Positions 1-8,330 of a DNA stretch of 64,000 nt are shown here, piece after piece (position 1 is the stretch's first letter; each line of letters opens with the position of its first letter). The stretch spans positions 34,616 through 98,615 of the forward strand of contig CAJUCD010000005.1 in the NCBI GenBank assembly GCA_910585045.1. The letters run 5' to 3'. Made by a program: the position numbers and the translations under genes. The notes below the pieces were generated by a model. The model searched no databases and had not been told where the DNA came from. It worked only from the letters and a program-made list of their open reading frames with translations. The DNA comes from an uncultured Bacilli bacterium. Its GTDB lineage: Bacteria; Bacillota_I; Bacilli_A; RF39; UBA660.

Positions 1-567
1 TTGAACAATGCCAAATAGCATCTGATTAGGATTACTATGTACGTCTTTTCCCCTTTTAGCCCATCTGATAGTTCTTTCAACACTTTTTTTCATGTACTCA
101 TGAGTAGCGCTAGCTGGTGGGCATTCATCAAAAGACATAGCAATATCACTATCTAATTTATTTTGGATAGCAATTGATTTTTCAGGAGTTAAAAAGAGAC
201 TATCACCATTTATGTGATTCTTAAATTTAACGCCTTCTTCAGATATGTCTTTAGGTTTCGCTAAAGAAAAAACTTGAAAACCACCACTGTCAGTTAGAAT
301 GGGTTGGTCCCAATTCATAAATTTATGTAAGCCGCCTGCATGGTCTATAATATCTTCGCCTGGTCTTAACCATAAATGATAAGTATTCGCAAGAATTATC
401 CCAGAATTAGCCTCTTTTAACTCCTCAGGGCTTAATGTTTTAACGGTTGCTTGTGTTCCAACTGGCATAAACATGGGAGTTTCAAAAGTTTTACCATTAT
501 ATTCAAAAGACCCCAAGCGAGCTTTACTATTTTTTTCTACTTTTTTCAGATTATATGTAAATTTCAT
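1..567 (-). CDS. tgt: Queuine tRNA-ribosyltransferase, N-terminal part
   Basis: Base-exchange enzyme that replaces guanine 34 of GUN-anticodon tRNAs with preQ1/queuine. The gene reads off the left edge, so only the first 189 codons are present. The reading begins MKFTYNLKK and contains [12 protein letters not shown] (the conserved region holding the catalytic Asp nucleophile), [22 protein letters not shown] and SFDECPP, all typical of bacterial Tgt. The ATG at 565-567 is preceded by an AAGGTG Shine-Dalgarno with a 7-base gap. The start is secure; the C-terminal zinc site lies outside the window. Confidence 0.95.
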   Translation of the reverse strand, partial: MKFTYNLKKVEKNSKARLGSFEYNGKTFETPMFMPVGTQATVKTLSPEELKEANSGIILANTYHLWLRPGEDIIDHAGGLHKFMNWDQPILTDSGGFQVFSLAKPKDISEEGVKFKNHINGDSLFLTPEKSIAIQNKLDSDIAMSFDECPPASATHEYMKKSVERTIRWAKRGKDVHSNPNQMLFGIVQ

Positions 568-635
568 TTAATTTCACCTTCTTTAATTATAACTTTTTTA
601 AACTTAAATAGCAATTAAATAGTTTTAAGTAACTA

Positions 636-1538
636 TTATTTTTTAGTGCGGGGATGCGTTTTATTATAAACGCTTTTTAATCTTTCGCTAGTAACATGAG
701 TATATATTTGCGTTGTAGATAATGATTCATGCCCTAGAAGCTCACCAACTGAACGAATATCTGCTCCATTATTTAATAAGCCTGTTGCATATGTATGGCG
801 CATTGTATGTGGCGTTACTTTGCTTTTAATACCTCTTTTTCTAGAAAAATCTTGCACTATTTTTTCAACACTTCTAGTAGTTAAATTTTGACCTCTTTTA
901 CTAACAAATAAATAAGGACTGGTTAAACCATTTAAAATATCAGGTCGTGATTTTGTTAGATATTGATTAAGTAATTTAAAATCACAGGCTTTATAAAAAA
1001 CAATTCGCTCTTTACTACCCTTTCCCATTACTCTTAGGGTATAATTGCTAGTGTTTAAGTCTTCTATTTTTAACATACATAATTCGCTTACTCGTAAGCC
1101 TGTTGCATATAAAAATTCTACTATTAGACTATTTCGGACTTCTAAATCATCCTCATAATTAATGTTATCAAACATGTGATTAGTTTCGCTTTCGCTAAGA
1201 AAATTAGGCAATTTTTTAATTACTTTAGGATTTTTCATGTTAGCAAAAGGATTGATATTTAATGCTTTTATTTCGACTAAATAAGCATAAAAGGCTCTAA
1301 CAGCACTAAGATACAAAGAAGATGTTTTAGGTTCATAATTAAGAGATATGAGATATGCTTTATAACTATTAGCAAGACTAGAATTAATATTTAAAAAATT
1401 AATATTTTTACTATAAAGATATTCTTCATATTTTTTTAAACACTGGACATATGTTAATACTGTTTTAGAAGAATAGTTTAAATCAACAGCTAAATATTCT
1501 TGAAAAGATTCAATATAACTGGAATAATTAGTTTTCAT
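636..1538 (-). CDS. Tyrosine recombinase, XerC/XerD family
   Basis: Site-specific recombinase, 300 aa, the normal length for XerC/XerD, which resolve chromosome dimers at dif. The N-terminal SAM-like core-binding domain (about residues 5-90) is followed by the catalytic domain. Catalytic residues are visible: Arg in TGLRVSEL, Lys in GKGSKER, the HTMRH box, His in LGHESL and the nucleophile Tyr in QIYTHV. The context is housekeeping rather than phage-like: tgt lies downstream and an unknown gene overlaps it by 11 bases upstream, suggesting one transcript. XerC versus XerD cannot be decided from this sequence alone, and an integrase role is less likely. Confidence 0.88.
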   Translation of the reverse strand: MKTNYSSYIESFQEYLAVDLNYSSKTVLTYVQCLKKYEEYLYSKNINFLNINSSLANSYKAYLISLNYEPKTSSLYLSAVRAFYAYLVEIKALNINPFANMKNPKVIKKLPNFLSESETNHMFDNINYEDDLEVRNSLIVEFLYATGLRVSELCMLKIEDLNTSNYTLRVMGKGSKERIVFYKACDFKLLNQYLTKSRPDILNGLTSPYLFVSKRGQNLTTRSVEKIVQDFSRKRGIKSKVTPHTMRHTYATGLLNNGADIRSVGELLGHESLSTTQIYTHVTSERLKSVYNKTHPRTKK

Positions 1539-1998
1539 ATAAATAAAAATATAGTTTTCTGGTAGTAAAGTATGGAAGACTTTCTATTATATTAACTAAA
1601 TCTGCTAATTCTTGAACCTTTTTTAATTTAATTAAATTGTCGTCTTTTGTTTTTCCTTTTAAAAAATTATATATTTTATTTATATATTCTCTATTTTGAT
1701 AATTATCTTTAATTTGAGCCCACATATCAAAAGAGATATCTTTTGTTAAAACTGGAGCTTTCCTTACTACATTTTTTTCGTGATATATAACAATTAGTTC
1801 CATTTGAGAGTTGAGCTCTAAAAGATTAGCTTCTTTGATTGATTCAATAATCTCTTTTTTAGTAAACTTTAGAGTGAATTTATCTAGTTCAGCAATTTTA
1901 AAACTAGCAAATCCTTTTGATATGTTTAAATCTAGTAAATTAATAGGGAAATAGTTATTAGGTTTAGTTTCTACAGCAAGATAAAAATTAGTATCCAT
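1528..1998 (-). CDS. Hypothetical protein, 156 aa
   Basis: No recognised family. The protein is soluble and charged with no signal peptide or membrane segment. The N-terminal half is beta-rich (FYLAVETKPNNYFPINLLDL, then FTLKFTKKE). The C-terminal half is helical and Lys/Asn-rich. Its last 11 bases overlap the start of the Xer recombinase, so the two are probably translationally coupled. A TATAAT -10-like element lies just upstream in the gap at about 2020-2030. The genuine gene status rests on the overlap, coding-like codon use and the absence of a better reading frame. Confidence 0.7.
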   Translation of the reverse strand: MDTNFYLAVETKPNNYFPINLLDLNISKGFASFKIAELDKFTLKFTKKEIIESIKEANLLELNSQMELIVIYHEKNVVRKAPVLTKDISFDMWAQIKDNYQNREYINKIYNFLKGKTKDDNLIKLKKVQELADLVNIIESLPYFTTRKLYFYLYEN

Positions 1999-2061
1999 AT
2001 AATCACTCTTTTCATTTATTTATTAATTATAACACACCTTATATTAGAAAAAAAGAATATT

Positions 2062-2592
2062 TTATATTTCTGGTTGCTCTTTAAATGCACGATTTCTAAT
2101 TAGGTATTTTCTTTGGTCAGTTTCTGGTATATCAGGTCTAGTTCTTTTAAAGGTAACTGTTTCAATTTTATTTTCAATAACTTTAAAGCCATGTTTTAAT
2201 GCTAGACCCTCTGACATACTATTTTCTAAATTGGTACGCATGTATATGTCGTAATTACTGCCAAATTCATCTATAATAAATTTCATTAATTTAGTCGCAT
2301 ACCCTTTGTTTCGAGCGTTTTTTTGAACCGCAATATCAGAAATATAAACTGATCTTGCAACGTCTATTTCTAATTCTGGCCATTTTAAATATTTTTTTTT
2401 AATAGTAATTAACCCACAAATAGTATCACCGATAAATATTCCATACATAAGTCCATTATTTAAAAAGTCTAAAAATTCACTTATATATTCTTCTTCTGTC
2501 CAAGCTTCAAAAAATGGCTCACTTTCAAATACTGTAAAAACTGCTTTAAAATTTGCAAAATCTTCGACATTTAGTTTTCTAATTAATTCCAT
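2062..2592 (-). CDS. GNAT-family N-acetyltransferase
   Basis: Acetyl-CoA-dependent N-acetyltransferase of about 176 aa. The fold's acetyl-CoA loop is visible in ISDIAVQKNARNKGYATKLM (the R/Q-x-x-G-x-G/A element), preceded by strand VARSVYISDIAV and followed by the C-terminal NLENSMSEGLALKHGFKVI motif typical of GNATs. The start chosen is the ATG whose A is shared with the TAA stop of the upstream M20 gene (TAATG), with AAAGGA 10 bases before it. This coupling puts both enzymes under the histidine leader upstream. An acetyltransferase beside a deacylase suggests opposing N-acyl chemistry on the same metabolite class, but no substrate can be read from sequence. Confidence 0.85.
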   Translation of the reverse strand: MELIRKLNVEDFANFKAVFTVFESEPFFEAWTEEEYISEFLDFLNNGLMYGIFIGDTICGLITIKKKYLKWPELEIDVARSVYISDIAVQKNARNKGYATKLMKFIIDEFGSNYDIYMRTNLENSMSEGLALKHGFKVIENKIETVTFKRTRPDIPETDQRKYLIRNRAFKEQPEI

Positions 2593-3647
2593 TAATAACA
2601 AATCCTTTCTATTATTTTTTGATAAATATCCACTGTTTTTATTAAAGAAGTTTTAGATATATATTCATTAACTTCATGAGCAGTAATAGGCCCTGGTCCT
2701 AAAATTAAACGATTATTATTAAGAAAACTGGCTTCGCTTACACCAAAAAATGGTCTACTATTTCTTTTAGTTATCGCTTCATAGTCAGCTATAATGGTGT
2801 TTTCGTTATAAAAAGGTTTTATTTCGTTTAAAATTCTAGCTTCTACTTTAGGATATTTATTAGTTAACTTTTCTATATATTTTTTAATATATTTTATGTC
2901 TTGATAATTTTTAGTTATTCTAAAACCTAGTAAAACTTTAGTGTAATCCGATGTTGTACAAATATTAATTCCCCCATTTATAGTTCCAATATTAATAGTA
3001 TTATATGGAACTTCAAATAAATTGTTTTGTTCTTTTTGAAATTTACTATTTAATTTTAAAACTTCATTTAAGAACATAATAGCATTCTCATTACTTGATT
3101 CATTAGAAATAGGTGTACTAGAATGAACAGATGTTCCTCTAAATATTAATTCATATTCTAGCAAACCTTTAGAACCAATACAAGGATAATTATCAGTAGG
3201 CTCACCAATAATGCTATATTCGCCAAAATTAGTTTTTGCGTTAATTAATTCTTTAATACCCCTAAATTCTGTTTCTTCGTCGTAAGTAAAACACACCCTT
3301 ATTCCTCTAACTAAACTCTTTAAATCTAGCCCTTGAAGGACATAAAGAAAGGCTGCTATACCTCCTTTCATATCAGAAGATCCTAGCCCTATTAATTTGT
3401 CTCCTTTTATGGTTAATTTAAAAGGATTAGTTTGCCAAGCAGTAGAACAAGCAACTGTATCAGTGTGACCTATAAAGGATAATATAGGATCGTTTCCTAT
3501 ACTCATAACTAAACATTTAGTTTTATATTCTGTTTTAAAACCCAAATTTTTCAAAAAGCTTTCTAAGTAGTTTATTATTTTAAGATTTTCTAAATCATTT
3601 ATGGTCTTAAAAGATACTAAATCTCTTAAAATATTTTCAATTTTCAT
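2592..3647 (-). CDS. M20 family metallo-amidohydrolase (ArgE/DapE/peptidase type)
   Basis: Two-zinc amidohydrolase of about 351 aa, the family of acetylornithine deacetylase, succinyl-DAP desuccinylase and dipeptidases. Metal and catalytic motifs are visible: IGHTDTVACS (His and Asp), GSSDMKGGIAAF (bridging Asp), TYDEETEFRG (Glu-Glu general base and ligand), IGEPTDN, and a C-terminal HEVNEY His ligand. The open frame extends upstream to 3737, but that part encodes terminator DNA and lacks a ribosome site. The ATG at 3645-3647 has AGAGGA just upstream and is the start. Transcription must pass an attenuator whose leader peptide is His-rich, so the substrate may be a histidine-containing peptide or N-acyl-histidine. 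That last point is inference. Confidence 0.87.
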   Translation of the reverse strand: MKIENILRDLVSFKTINDLENLKIINYLESFLKNLGFKTEYKTKCLVMSIGNDPILSFIGHTDTVACSTAWQTNPFKLTIKGDKLIGLGSSDMKGGIAAFLYVLQGLDLKSLVRGIRVCFTYDEETEFRGIKELINAKTNFGEYSIIGEPTDNYPCIGSKGLLEYELIFRGTSVHSSTPISNESSNENAIMFLNEVLKLNSKFQKEQNNLFEVPYNTINIGTINGGINICTTSDYTKVLLGFRITKNYQDIKYIKKYIEKLTNKYPKVEARILNEIKPFYNENTIIADYEAITKRNSRPFFGVSEASFLNNNRLILGPGPITAHEVNEYISKTSLIKTVDIYQKIIERICY

Positions 3648-3663
3648 AATATTCCTCTTTCTA

Positions 3664-3697
3664 AATAATAAAAAAGCTATACAAGTACTTGTATAGC
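3664..3697 (-). terminator. Attenuator terminator in the M20 gene leader
   Basis: On the minus strand a perfect 22-base palindrome (3676-3697, arms 3687-3697 and 3676-3686, with AGTACT at the centre) is followed at once by TTTTTT ATTATTT. This is an intrinsic terminator. It sits between the promoter and the Shine-Dalgarno of the M20 gene, not at the end of any gene, so it must work conditionally. The terminator's first arm can alternatively pair with the element at 3715-3723. Confidence 0.85.
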
Positions 3698-3775
3698 ATG
3701 TTAGAAATATACTAGATACAAGCACTATAAAGAGCACTTGTACCTACAACTATTTAATGTCGTATTAACAAGTGC
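3687..3775 (-). promoter_or_regulatory. Histidine attenuator: competing stem segments
   Basis: Five mutually exclusive segments are visible on the transcript. Segment 1 (3768-3775, GCACUUGU) lies inside the leader-peptide codons and is fully complementary to segment 2 (3734-3741, ACAAGUGC). Segment 2 (GGUACAAG, 3737-3744) can instead pair with segment 3 (CUUGUAUC, 3715-3722). Segment 3 (3716-3723) can pair over eight positions with segment 4 (AUACAAGU, 3687-3694), and segment 4 pairs with segment 5 to form the terminator. So 1:2 plus 3:4 is the read-through state and 2:3 plus 4:5 the terminated state. Ribosome position on the His codons would decide between them. The direction of control is not settled by inspection. 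Confidence 0.75.
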
Positions 3776-3816
3776 AAATTATTATGATGATGAAAATAAC
3801 GTTTTGATTGGAACAT
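3754..3816 (-). CDS. His-rich leader peptide, 20 aa
   Basis: A 20-codon reading frame beginning MFQSKRYF, continuing with three consecutive His codons, then NNLHLL and ending in IRH before TAA. Five of 20 residues are His, far above background. The ATG at 3814-3816 has GGAG at 3825-3828, eight bases upstream, and the transcript begins at a strong promoter 23 bases further. The fourth His codon lies inside segment 1 of the downstream RNA switch, and the last His precedes the stop. This is the architecture of his-operon leader peptides in enterobacteria, here in front of an amidohydrolase rather than histidine biosynthesis genes. Confidence 0.82.
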   Translation of the reverse strand: MFQSKRYFHHHNNLHLLIRH

Positions 3817-3845
3817 AATAATTTCTCCTTTTTTAAATTATTTAG

Positions 3846-3875
3846 AGTATACCACATAAATTGTTTTATTGTCAA
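3846..3875 (-). promoter_or_regulatory. Sigma-A-type promoter of the His leader
   Basis: On the minus strand TTGACA (3870-3875), an 18-base spacer and TATACT (3846-3851). The -35 matches consensus fully. Transcription would begin near 3839, giving a leader of about 190 bases before the M20 start codon. Confidence 0.8.
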
Positions 3876-3901
3876 ATGATTAATTTTCAATATTTAAACA
3901 A

Positions 3902-3927
3902 TAGAAAAGACAGATAATTTTTCTGCC
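3902..3927 (-). terminator. Terminator after the 182-aa lipoprotein gene
   Basis: Minus-strand stem GGCAGA/TCTGTC (one G-U pair) followed by TTTTCTATTG, 14 bases beyond the stop codon of the lipoprotein gene. It separates that gene from the His-leader promoter. Confidence 0.6.
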
Positions 3928-3940
3928 TTATATATTTTTA

Positions 3941-4489
3941 TTATCTATAACTAGCTATTGTACATTTTCCACTTTTGTTGTTAAATGTAGCACTTAATCT
4001 TTGACTTGATTTGTCTACCCATGTATAGATGCGTGAATTTTCCGATATACTTGTTAATGTTCCCTCACCACCGATTTTTTCAGCAAGTTCTTCATAAGTG
4101 AAAGAGCCATTATTTAAATCTTTTTGTAAATCGCTTGATAACGGTAATTTAATATCTTCATTTTTTAAACTTTCTTTATCTATTGTTGCTTGGATTGTAA
4201 TGCTATTTTCACTATAAGATTTGAAACTTATCCAATTTTTAGAGTCAAACTTCCACATTGGATCACTGCTAATCATAGCATCTGTCGTAGATTCAAAACC
4301 TATAATATCATTAATTTCTTCGATAGTGTTTGTAGCTTCTATTTTTTTCATACACTCTACTATAGAGCAATTTGATACTACTTTTTTTTCTTCTTTCTTT
4401 TCTTCTTGTTGTTCTTTAGAACATCCTGTAGCTAAACAAAGAACGCATAACACAGCCATAGATCTTAACATCATTTTTTTTAATTTCAT
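3941..4489 (-). CDS. Predicted lipoprotein, 182 aa
   Basis: Secreted and lipid-anchored. The N-terminus has a basic start, a hydrophobic stretch and lipobox LATGC with Cys 23, followed by a charged Glu/Lys linker. The mature part (NTIEEINDIIGFESTTDAMISS ... W) has the look of the short BLIP/OmlA-like fold, in which two such repeats compare signal strength, but I do not claim a family. Two late Cys residues (NCSIVEC) may form a disulfide. The ATG has AAGGAAAGAATA upstream. It is monocistronic, with a terminator downstream. Confidence 0.75.
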   Translation of the reverse strand: MKLKKMMLRSMAVLCVLCLATGCSKEQQEEKKEEKKVVSNCSIVECMKKIEATNTIEEINDIIGFESTTDAMISSDPMWKFDSKNWISFKSYSENSITIQATIDKESLKNEDIKLPLSSDLQKDLNNGSFTYEELAEKIGGEGTLTSISENSRIYTWVDKSSQRLSATFNNKSGKCTIASYR

Positions 4490-4675
4490 TATTCTTTCCT
4501 TCTTTCTATTTCTTGTTTAAATTATAGTACGTTTAGAATCTTTTTTCAATACTTAAAAGATTAGTATTTTATAAAAAGAAAATAATAAATTTTTATTTGC
4601 TGAGCTTGCTATTAAGTTATTACGATAAGAATTGTTTTCAACAACTTTAAAGGTTTTATATTACTTTGATATTTT

Positions 4676-5530
4676 TTAATTTTCTATTGGCTCTATATCT
4701 ATAAATCTAATGGATTTATTTATATTTTTTAACCGCACCTTTATATTTTTTTCGATATTAAGATACTTCTTTATTGTTAAGTTTTCATTCACTATAACTT
4801 GTAAAAAAACACTATAATATGTTGCCATTTTTATTATTCTAATTCTTTTTATTTTAAGTTCTTTTATGTTTTTTAGTTCATTTATAATTTCTTCTCTTAT
4901 TTCATTATTTTCTTCATCATTTGTAAGTGTACCTCTAACATTAGATACCATCATTTTTATAGATACATAAAATACATAAAGAGCCATACCTAAACTGCCT
5001 ATTTTGTCAACATTTATATAACTTGGCATAAAATTTTCAAAAAAAGTAATTGTCATAATAATAAAAACCACACAAGTAGATATAAAATCTGCTTTTGATT
5101 CTTTGTAAGATTCAATCATTAACTCACTTTTATATTTTGTTCCAAAATAGTGCAATAACATAATTACAATAAATTTTAAAAGTATAATAACAACAAGACC
5201 TATAACTAAGATATAATTAGGTTTAAATTCGCCTGTAAAGAAAAAGAATTGATATAAAATAAAGATTCCTATTAAAAAGAGTAAAAATCCTGTAAAAAGA
5301 TTCGCTATATAATATATTTGACCATAACCAAATGGATAGGTTTTATTAGCTCGCCTTTTTCCAATTTTATTTGCAATTAAACTCATAATATCAGTAATAA
5401 AATCAATAAAAGATTGAACTGAATCGGCAATTAACGTTGAAAAGGAAAAGGCTATTCCAAATGCTAATTTTAAAAGAGCTACAATTAAATTAAGTATAGT
5501 AGTGATAATTATTACTTTATTGTCTTTCAT
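4676..5530 (-). CDS. Cation diffusion facilitator (CDF) transporter
   Basis: Divalent-cation/proton antiporter of 284 aa, the normal CDF size. Membrane segments are seen at about residues 5-25, 80-105, 115-140 and 155-195. The transport-site motifs sit in TM2 (LIADSVQSFIDFITD, in the position of the family HxxxD/DxxxD metal site) and in TM5 (ESYKESKADFIST). KRRANKTYPFGYGQ is the family signature loop. The C-terminal cytoplasmic metal-sensing domain (about 205-284) is present. Its start overlaps the upstream P-type ATPase gene by 14 bases, so one operon handles cations by two mechanisms. Mn, Zn or Fe cannot be separated here. Confidence 0.9.
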   Translation of the reverse strand: MKDNKVIIITTILNLIVALLKLAFGIAFSFSTLIADSVQSFIDFITDIMSLIANKIGKRRANKTYPFGYGQIYYIANLFTGFLLFLIGIFILYQFFFFTGEFKPNYILVIGLVVIILLKFIVIMLLHYFGTKYKSELMIESYKESKADFISTCVVFIIMTITFFENFMPSYINVDKIGSLGMALYVFYVSIKMMVSNVRGTLTNDEENNEIREEIINELKNIKELKIKRIRIIKMATYYSVFLQVIVNENLTIKKYLNIEKNIKVRLKNINKSIRFIDIEPIEN

Positions 5531-8156
5531 GTTTTTCTTTTACCCTTCCATTGTTAATCTTTTTATAGATTTCTATAATTACTAATATTGATAATGCTAC
5601 TAGAAATAAATAAATCAAATGTAGTATAGGAACAGATACTGTATGTAAAATTCTAGATAAGGCAGGAGTTTCCATCACTATGATTTGTAGCCCAACTGAA
5701 ATAAGTACCCCAATAAATATTAACCTATTATTTTTTATAGGAACTGCAAAAGCTGATTTGTGTTCACTGCGACAATTAAATACATGAATATTTTGTATAA
5801 ATACCATTAATGCCATTATATAACCGCGAGCTGTTGCAATGTCCATATTATACCTTTTAATCATTAAAAACCATACTGCAAATATTATTCCACCTATGAT
5901 TAAGCCTGAAACAATAATCTCTTGTAGTAATTCTTTATTAAATATAGATTCTTTTGGGTGGCGTGGTTTCTCTTTTAAAAGCCCATCTTCTGCTTGTTCA
6001 AATGACAATGCAAAGTCTTGAATACCATCAGTCACAACATTTAACCATAATAATTGAATTGCAATAAGAGGCATTGGTAAATCTAATGCAATAGATAAAC
6101 AAAAGAACACTACTTCTGCTAAACCACAGGATATTAAAAATAAAATAATTTTGCGAATATTTGCATAAGCTACTCGACCTTCTTTTATTCCTAAAACAAT
6201 TGATTTAAAATTATCATCTACGATTATCATATCAGCTGTTTCTCTTGCTATATCAGTTCCACTTCCCATAGCAACACCAATATTAGCGGATTTTAGTGCT
6301 GGAGCGTCATTTACTCCATCGCCTGTTACTGCTACAAATTCTCCTTGCCTTTTTAATGATTCTACTATTTTTAATTTTTGTAGAGGAGTAACTCTTGCAT
6401 AAATCTTTTTTCTACTAACAAAATTGTCAAATTCTTGTTCCCCTTTATTAAATTTCTCATCTACTTCTAAGCCTGTTGTAACTTCGTCATAAGATTTTGT
6501 TAAATTTAAATCTTTAGCAACACTAAAAGCAGTAAGAGGATGGTCCCCTGTTATCATCAACACTTTTATTCCAGCAGTATGGCACTCTTTTATAGAATGG
6601 GCTGCTTCTTTTCTTATTGGGTCTATAAATCCTATCATTCCCATAAAGCTTAAATTCTTGATATCAGAATTATTATAACTTTCTTTTCTTTTAATTTTTC
6701 CATTTGCAAGAGCAATAACTCTATATCCTTCTTTTGCTAAATTTTCATTTTGTTCATCTAGTAATGATGTATTAATTTTATCTTCTATAAGATTTATACT
6801 ATTGCAAAATGATTTAACAGTTTCTAAAGAGCCTTTAACTGTACAAAAAGTTTCACCATCTTTTTCATAAAAAACAGCAGAATACTTATTTTCGGATTCA
6901 TAGGGAATCATTTCTAAAATATTTATATTTTCAGTTTTTATATCAAATTTTTTACCTAAAACTTTAAAGGCAATATCTATTGAATCACCAATGCAACCAT
7001 TACTATCGATGTCAGATTCATTATTAATAATGCCAAGGATAGCTATTTCTTTTGCATACTTTAAATCATTTCCAATTACTTTTCCTTCAAAATCAAAACC
7101 AGTTCCAGTAATTTCATACTCCATATTATTAGGTAAAATGATTTTTTTAGCTGTTTGTTCATTCACGGTTAAAGTGCCTGTTTTATCAGAGGCAATTACT
7201 GTACAACTTCCCAAGGATTCAGCAGCTTTTAATTTTCTAACGATTACGCCCTTTTTCGCCATTTTATTAGAAGCTATTGTTAAAGCCATAGTAAGGGCTA
7301 AAGGCAAACCTTCAGGCATAGCAGAAACTGCAAGAGCAATTACTGATAAAAAGATTTCATTATATGGTACACCTTTTATGATAAGTAATGTAGTAGTAAT
7401 AATCGCCACTATTAAAACTAAAATACTTATTTGTTTTGATAACTTTTCTACTCTGATTGTAAGTGGAGATTTTTCCTCTTTAGCATTATTTATACTATCA
7501 GCAATTTTCCCTATTTCGGTTTGAAGACCAATATTAACTACTATTGCCTTTGCCCTTCCTTTTACAACTGTAGTGCCCGAAAACAACATATTATATTGTT
7601 CTGCTATTGATACATTTTTTTGATTTATAATATCAGTTCTTTTGGCAACTTGTAAACTCTCGCCAGTAAGTATTGATTCATCTACCATCAAATTATGAGA
7701 TTCTATAATTCTCATATCAGCACTTATCTTATCACCTGATTCTAAAAAAACATAATCGCCAATAGTCAGTTCTTCAGCATCAATAGAAATCACTTCATTA
7801 TTTCTAAATACTTTTATTTTTGCAGATATAAGTTTAGATAGTGAATCTGCGACCTTGTTTGCTTTGTTTTCCTGATAAGTTCCCATTATAGCATCCACTA
7901 AAACAATAAAAAGAATTGCTAAAGCATCTACTATTTCTTTAGATATAAAAGATATAATAATTGCTACTAACAGTAATAATACCATAGGGTCTTTAAATTC
8001 ACTAAAAAATATTTTTAATATACTATCTCTTTTCTTTTTAGGTAATATATTTTTTCCATATTTTTCTTGCCTATTCAAAACTTCGTTTTGTGTTAAACCT
8101 CTATCAACTATATTTAAATTTTTTTTAATTTCATTTATTTCCTTATTGTAATACAT
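5517..8156 (-). CDS. P-type cation ATPase, P2/Ca2+-ATPase-like
   Basis: ATP-driven cation pump of 879 aa in the plasma membrane. All P-type signatures are visible: actuator loop LTGESLQV, phosphorylation site SDKTGTLTVNE, nucleotide-binding KGSLE, MITGDHPLTA and hinge VTGDGVNDAPALK. The M4 ion-site motif AMPEGLPLA and N-terminal cation-ATPase domain (residues 1-70) place it with P2 (SERCA/PMCA-like) pumps, and the C-terminal six-helix bundle is complete. It overlaps the CDF gene downstream. A 17-base inverted repeat lies upstream of its promoter, suggesting control by a metal-responsive regulator. Ca2+ is the likely substrate by family; Mn2+ is possible. Confidence 0.93.
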   Translation of the reverse strand: MYYNKEINEIKKNLNIVDRGLTQNEVLNRQEKYGKNILPKKKRDSILKIFFSEFKDPMVLLLLVAIIISFISKEIVDALAILFIVLVDAIMGTYQENKANKVADSLSKLISAKIKVFRNNEVISIDAEELTIGDYVFLESGDKISADMRIIESHNLMVDESILTGESLQVAKRTDIINQKNVSIAEQYNMLFSGTTVVKGRAKAIVVNIGLQTEIGKIADSINNAKEEKSPLTIRVEKLSKQISILVLIVAIITTTLLIIKGVPYNEIFLSVIALAVSAMPEGLPLALTMALTIASNKMAKKGVIVRKLKAAESLGSCTVIASDKTGTLTVNEQTAKKIILPNNMEYEITGTGFDFEGKVIGNDLKYAKEIAILGIINNESDIDSNGCIGDSIDIAFKVLGKKFDIKTENINILEMIPYESENKYSAVFYEKDGETFCTVKGSLETVKSFCNSINLIEDKINTSLLDEQNENLAKEGYRVIALANGKIKRKESYNNSDIKNLSFMGMIGFIDPIRKEAAHSIKECHTAGIKVLMITGDHPLTAFSVAKDLNLTKSYDEVTTGLEVDEKFNKGEQEFDNFVSRKKIYARVTPLQKLKIVESLKRQGEFVAVTGDGVNDAPALKSANIGVAMGSGTDIARETADMIIVDDNFKSIVLGIKEGRVAYANIRKIILFLISCGLAEVVFFCLSIALDLPMPLIAIQLLWLNVVTDGIQDFALSFEQAEDGLLKEKPRHPKESIFNKELLQEIIVSGLIIGGIIFAVWFLMIKRYNMDIATARGYIMALMVFIQNIHVFNCRSEHKSAFAVPIKNNRLIFIGVLISVGLQIIVMETPALSRILHTVSVPILHLIYLFLVALSILVIIEIYKKINNGRVKEKHERQ

Positions 8157-8210
8157 TATTTCTTCTCCCTTAGCTATAATTACATTTTATATTATCTATT
8201 TACTTTTTAT

Positions 8211-8239
8211 ATTATATCAAAAAAATAATAAATCATAAA
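8211..8239 (-). promoter_or_regulatory. Promoter of the P-type ATPase/CDF operon
   Basis: TATAAT at 8211-8216 with a weak -35 (TTTATG, 8234-8239) at 17 bases on the minus strand. The weak -35 fits an activated or repressed promoter. Confidence 0.45.
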
Positions 8240-8257
8240 TATTATAAAAGAAAATGT

Positions 8258-8274
8258 TATGTAATTATTACATA
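8258..8274. promoter_or_regulatory. 17-base inverted repeat, candidate operator
   Basis: TATGTAA-TTA-TTACATA, perfect 7-base arms around a 3-base centre, placed 19 bases upstream of the -35 of the ATPase operon. Length and symmetry suit a dimeric repressor or metalloregulator; the cognate protein is not in the window. Confidence 0.5.
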
Positions 8275-8292
8275 AATTAAAAATAAACATTT

Positions 8293-8316
8293 AAAAAAGT
8301 CCTTAGAATAAGGACT
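8293..8316 (-). terminator. Terminator after the tRNA pair
   Basis: Minus-strand AGTCCTTA-TTC-TAAGGACT hairpin followed by TTTTTT, 12 bases past the tRNA-Leu CCA end. It ends the tRNA-Met/Ile plus tRNA-Leu transcript. Confidence 0.85.
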
Positions 8317-8330
8317 ATATAACTAGTTGG

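Noticed and set aside
636..1538. Phage or integron integrase
   Set aside because: Full-length XerC/D-like protein in housekeeping context with no attachment sites or phage genes.
3648..3737. 30-residue N-terminal extension of the M20 protein
   Set aside because: It is encoded by the attenuator terminator and lies upstream of the ribosome site at 3652-3660; translation starts at 3647.
6991..7524. 177-codon frame on the plus strand inside the P-type ATPase gene
   Set aside because: Antisense shadow of a well-supported gene with all its motifs; no ribosome site.
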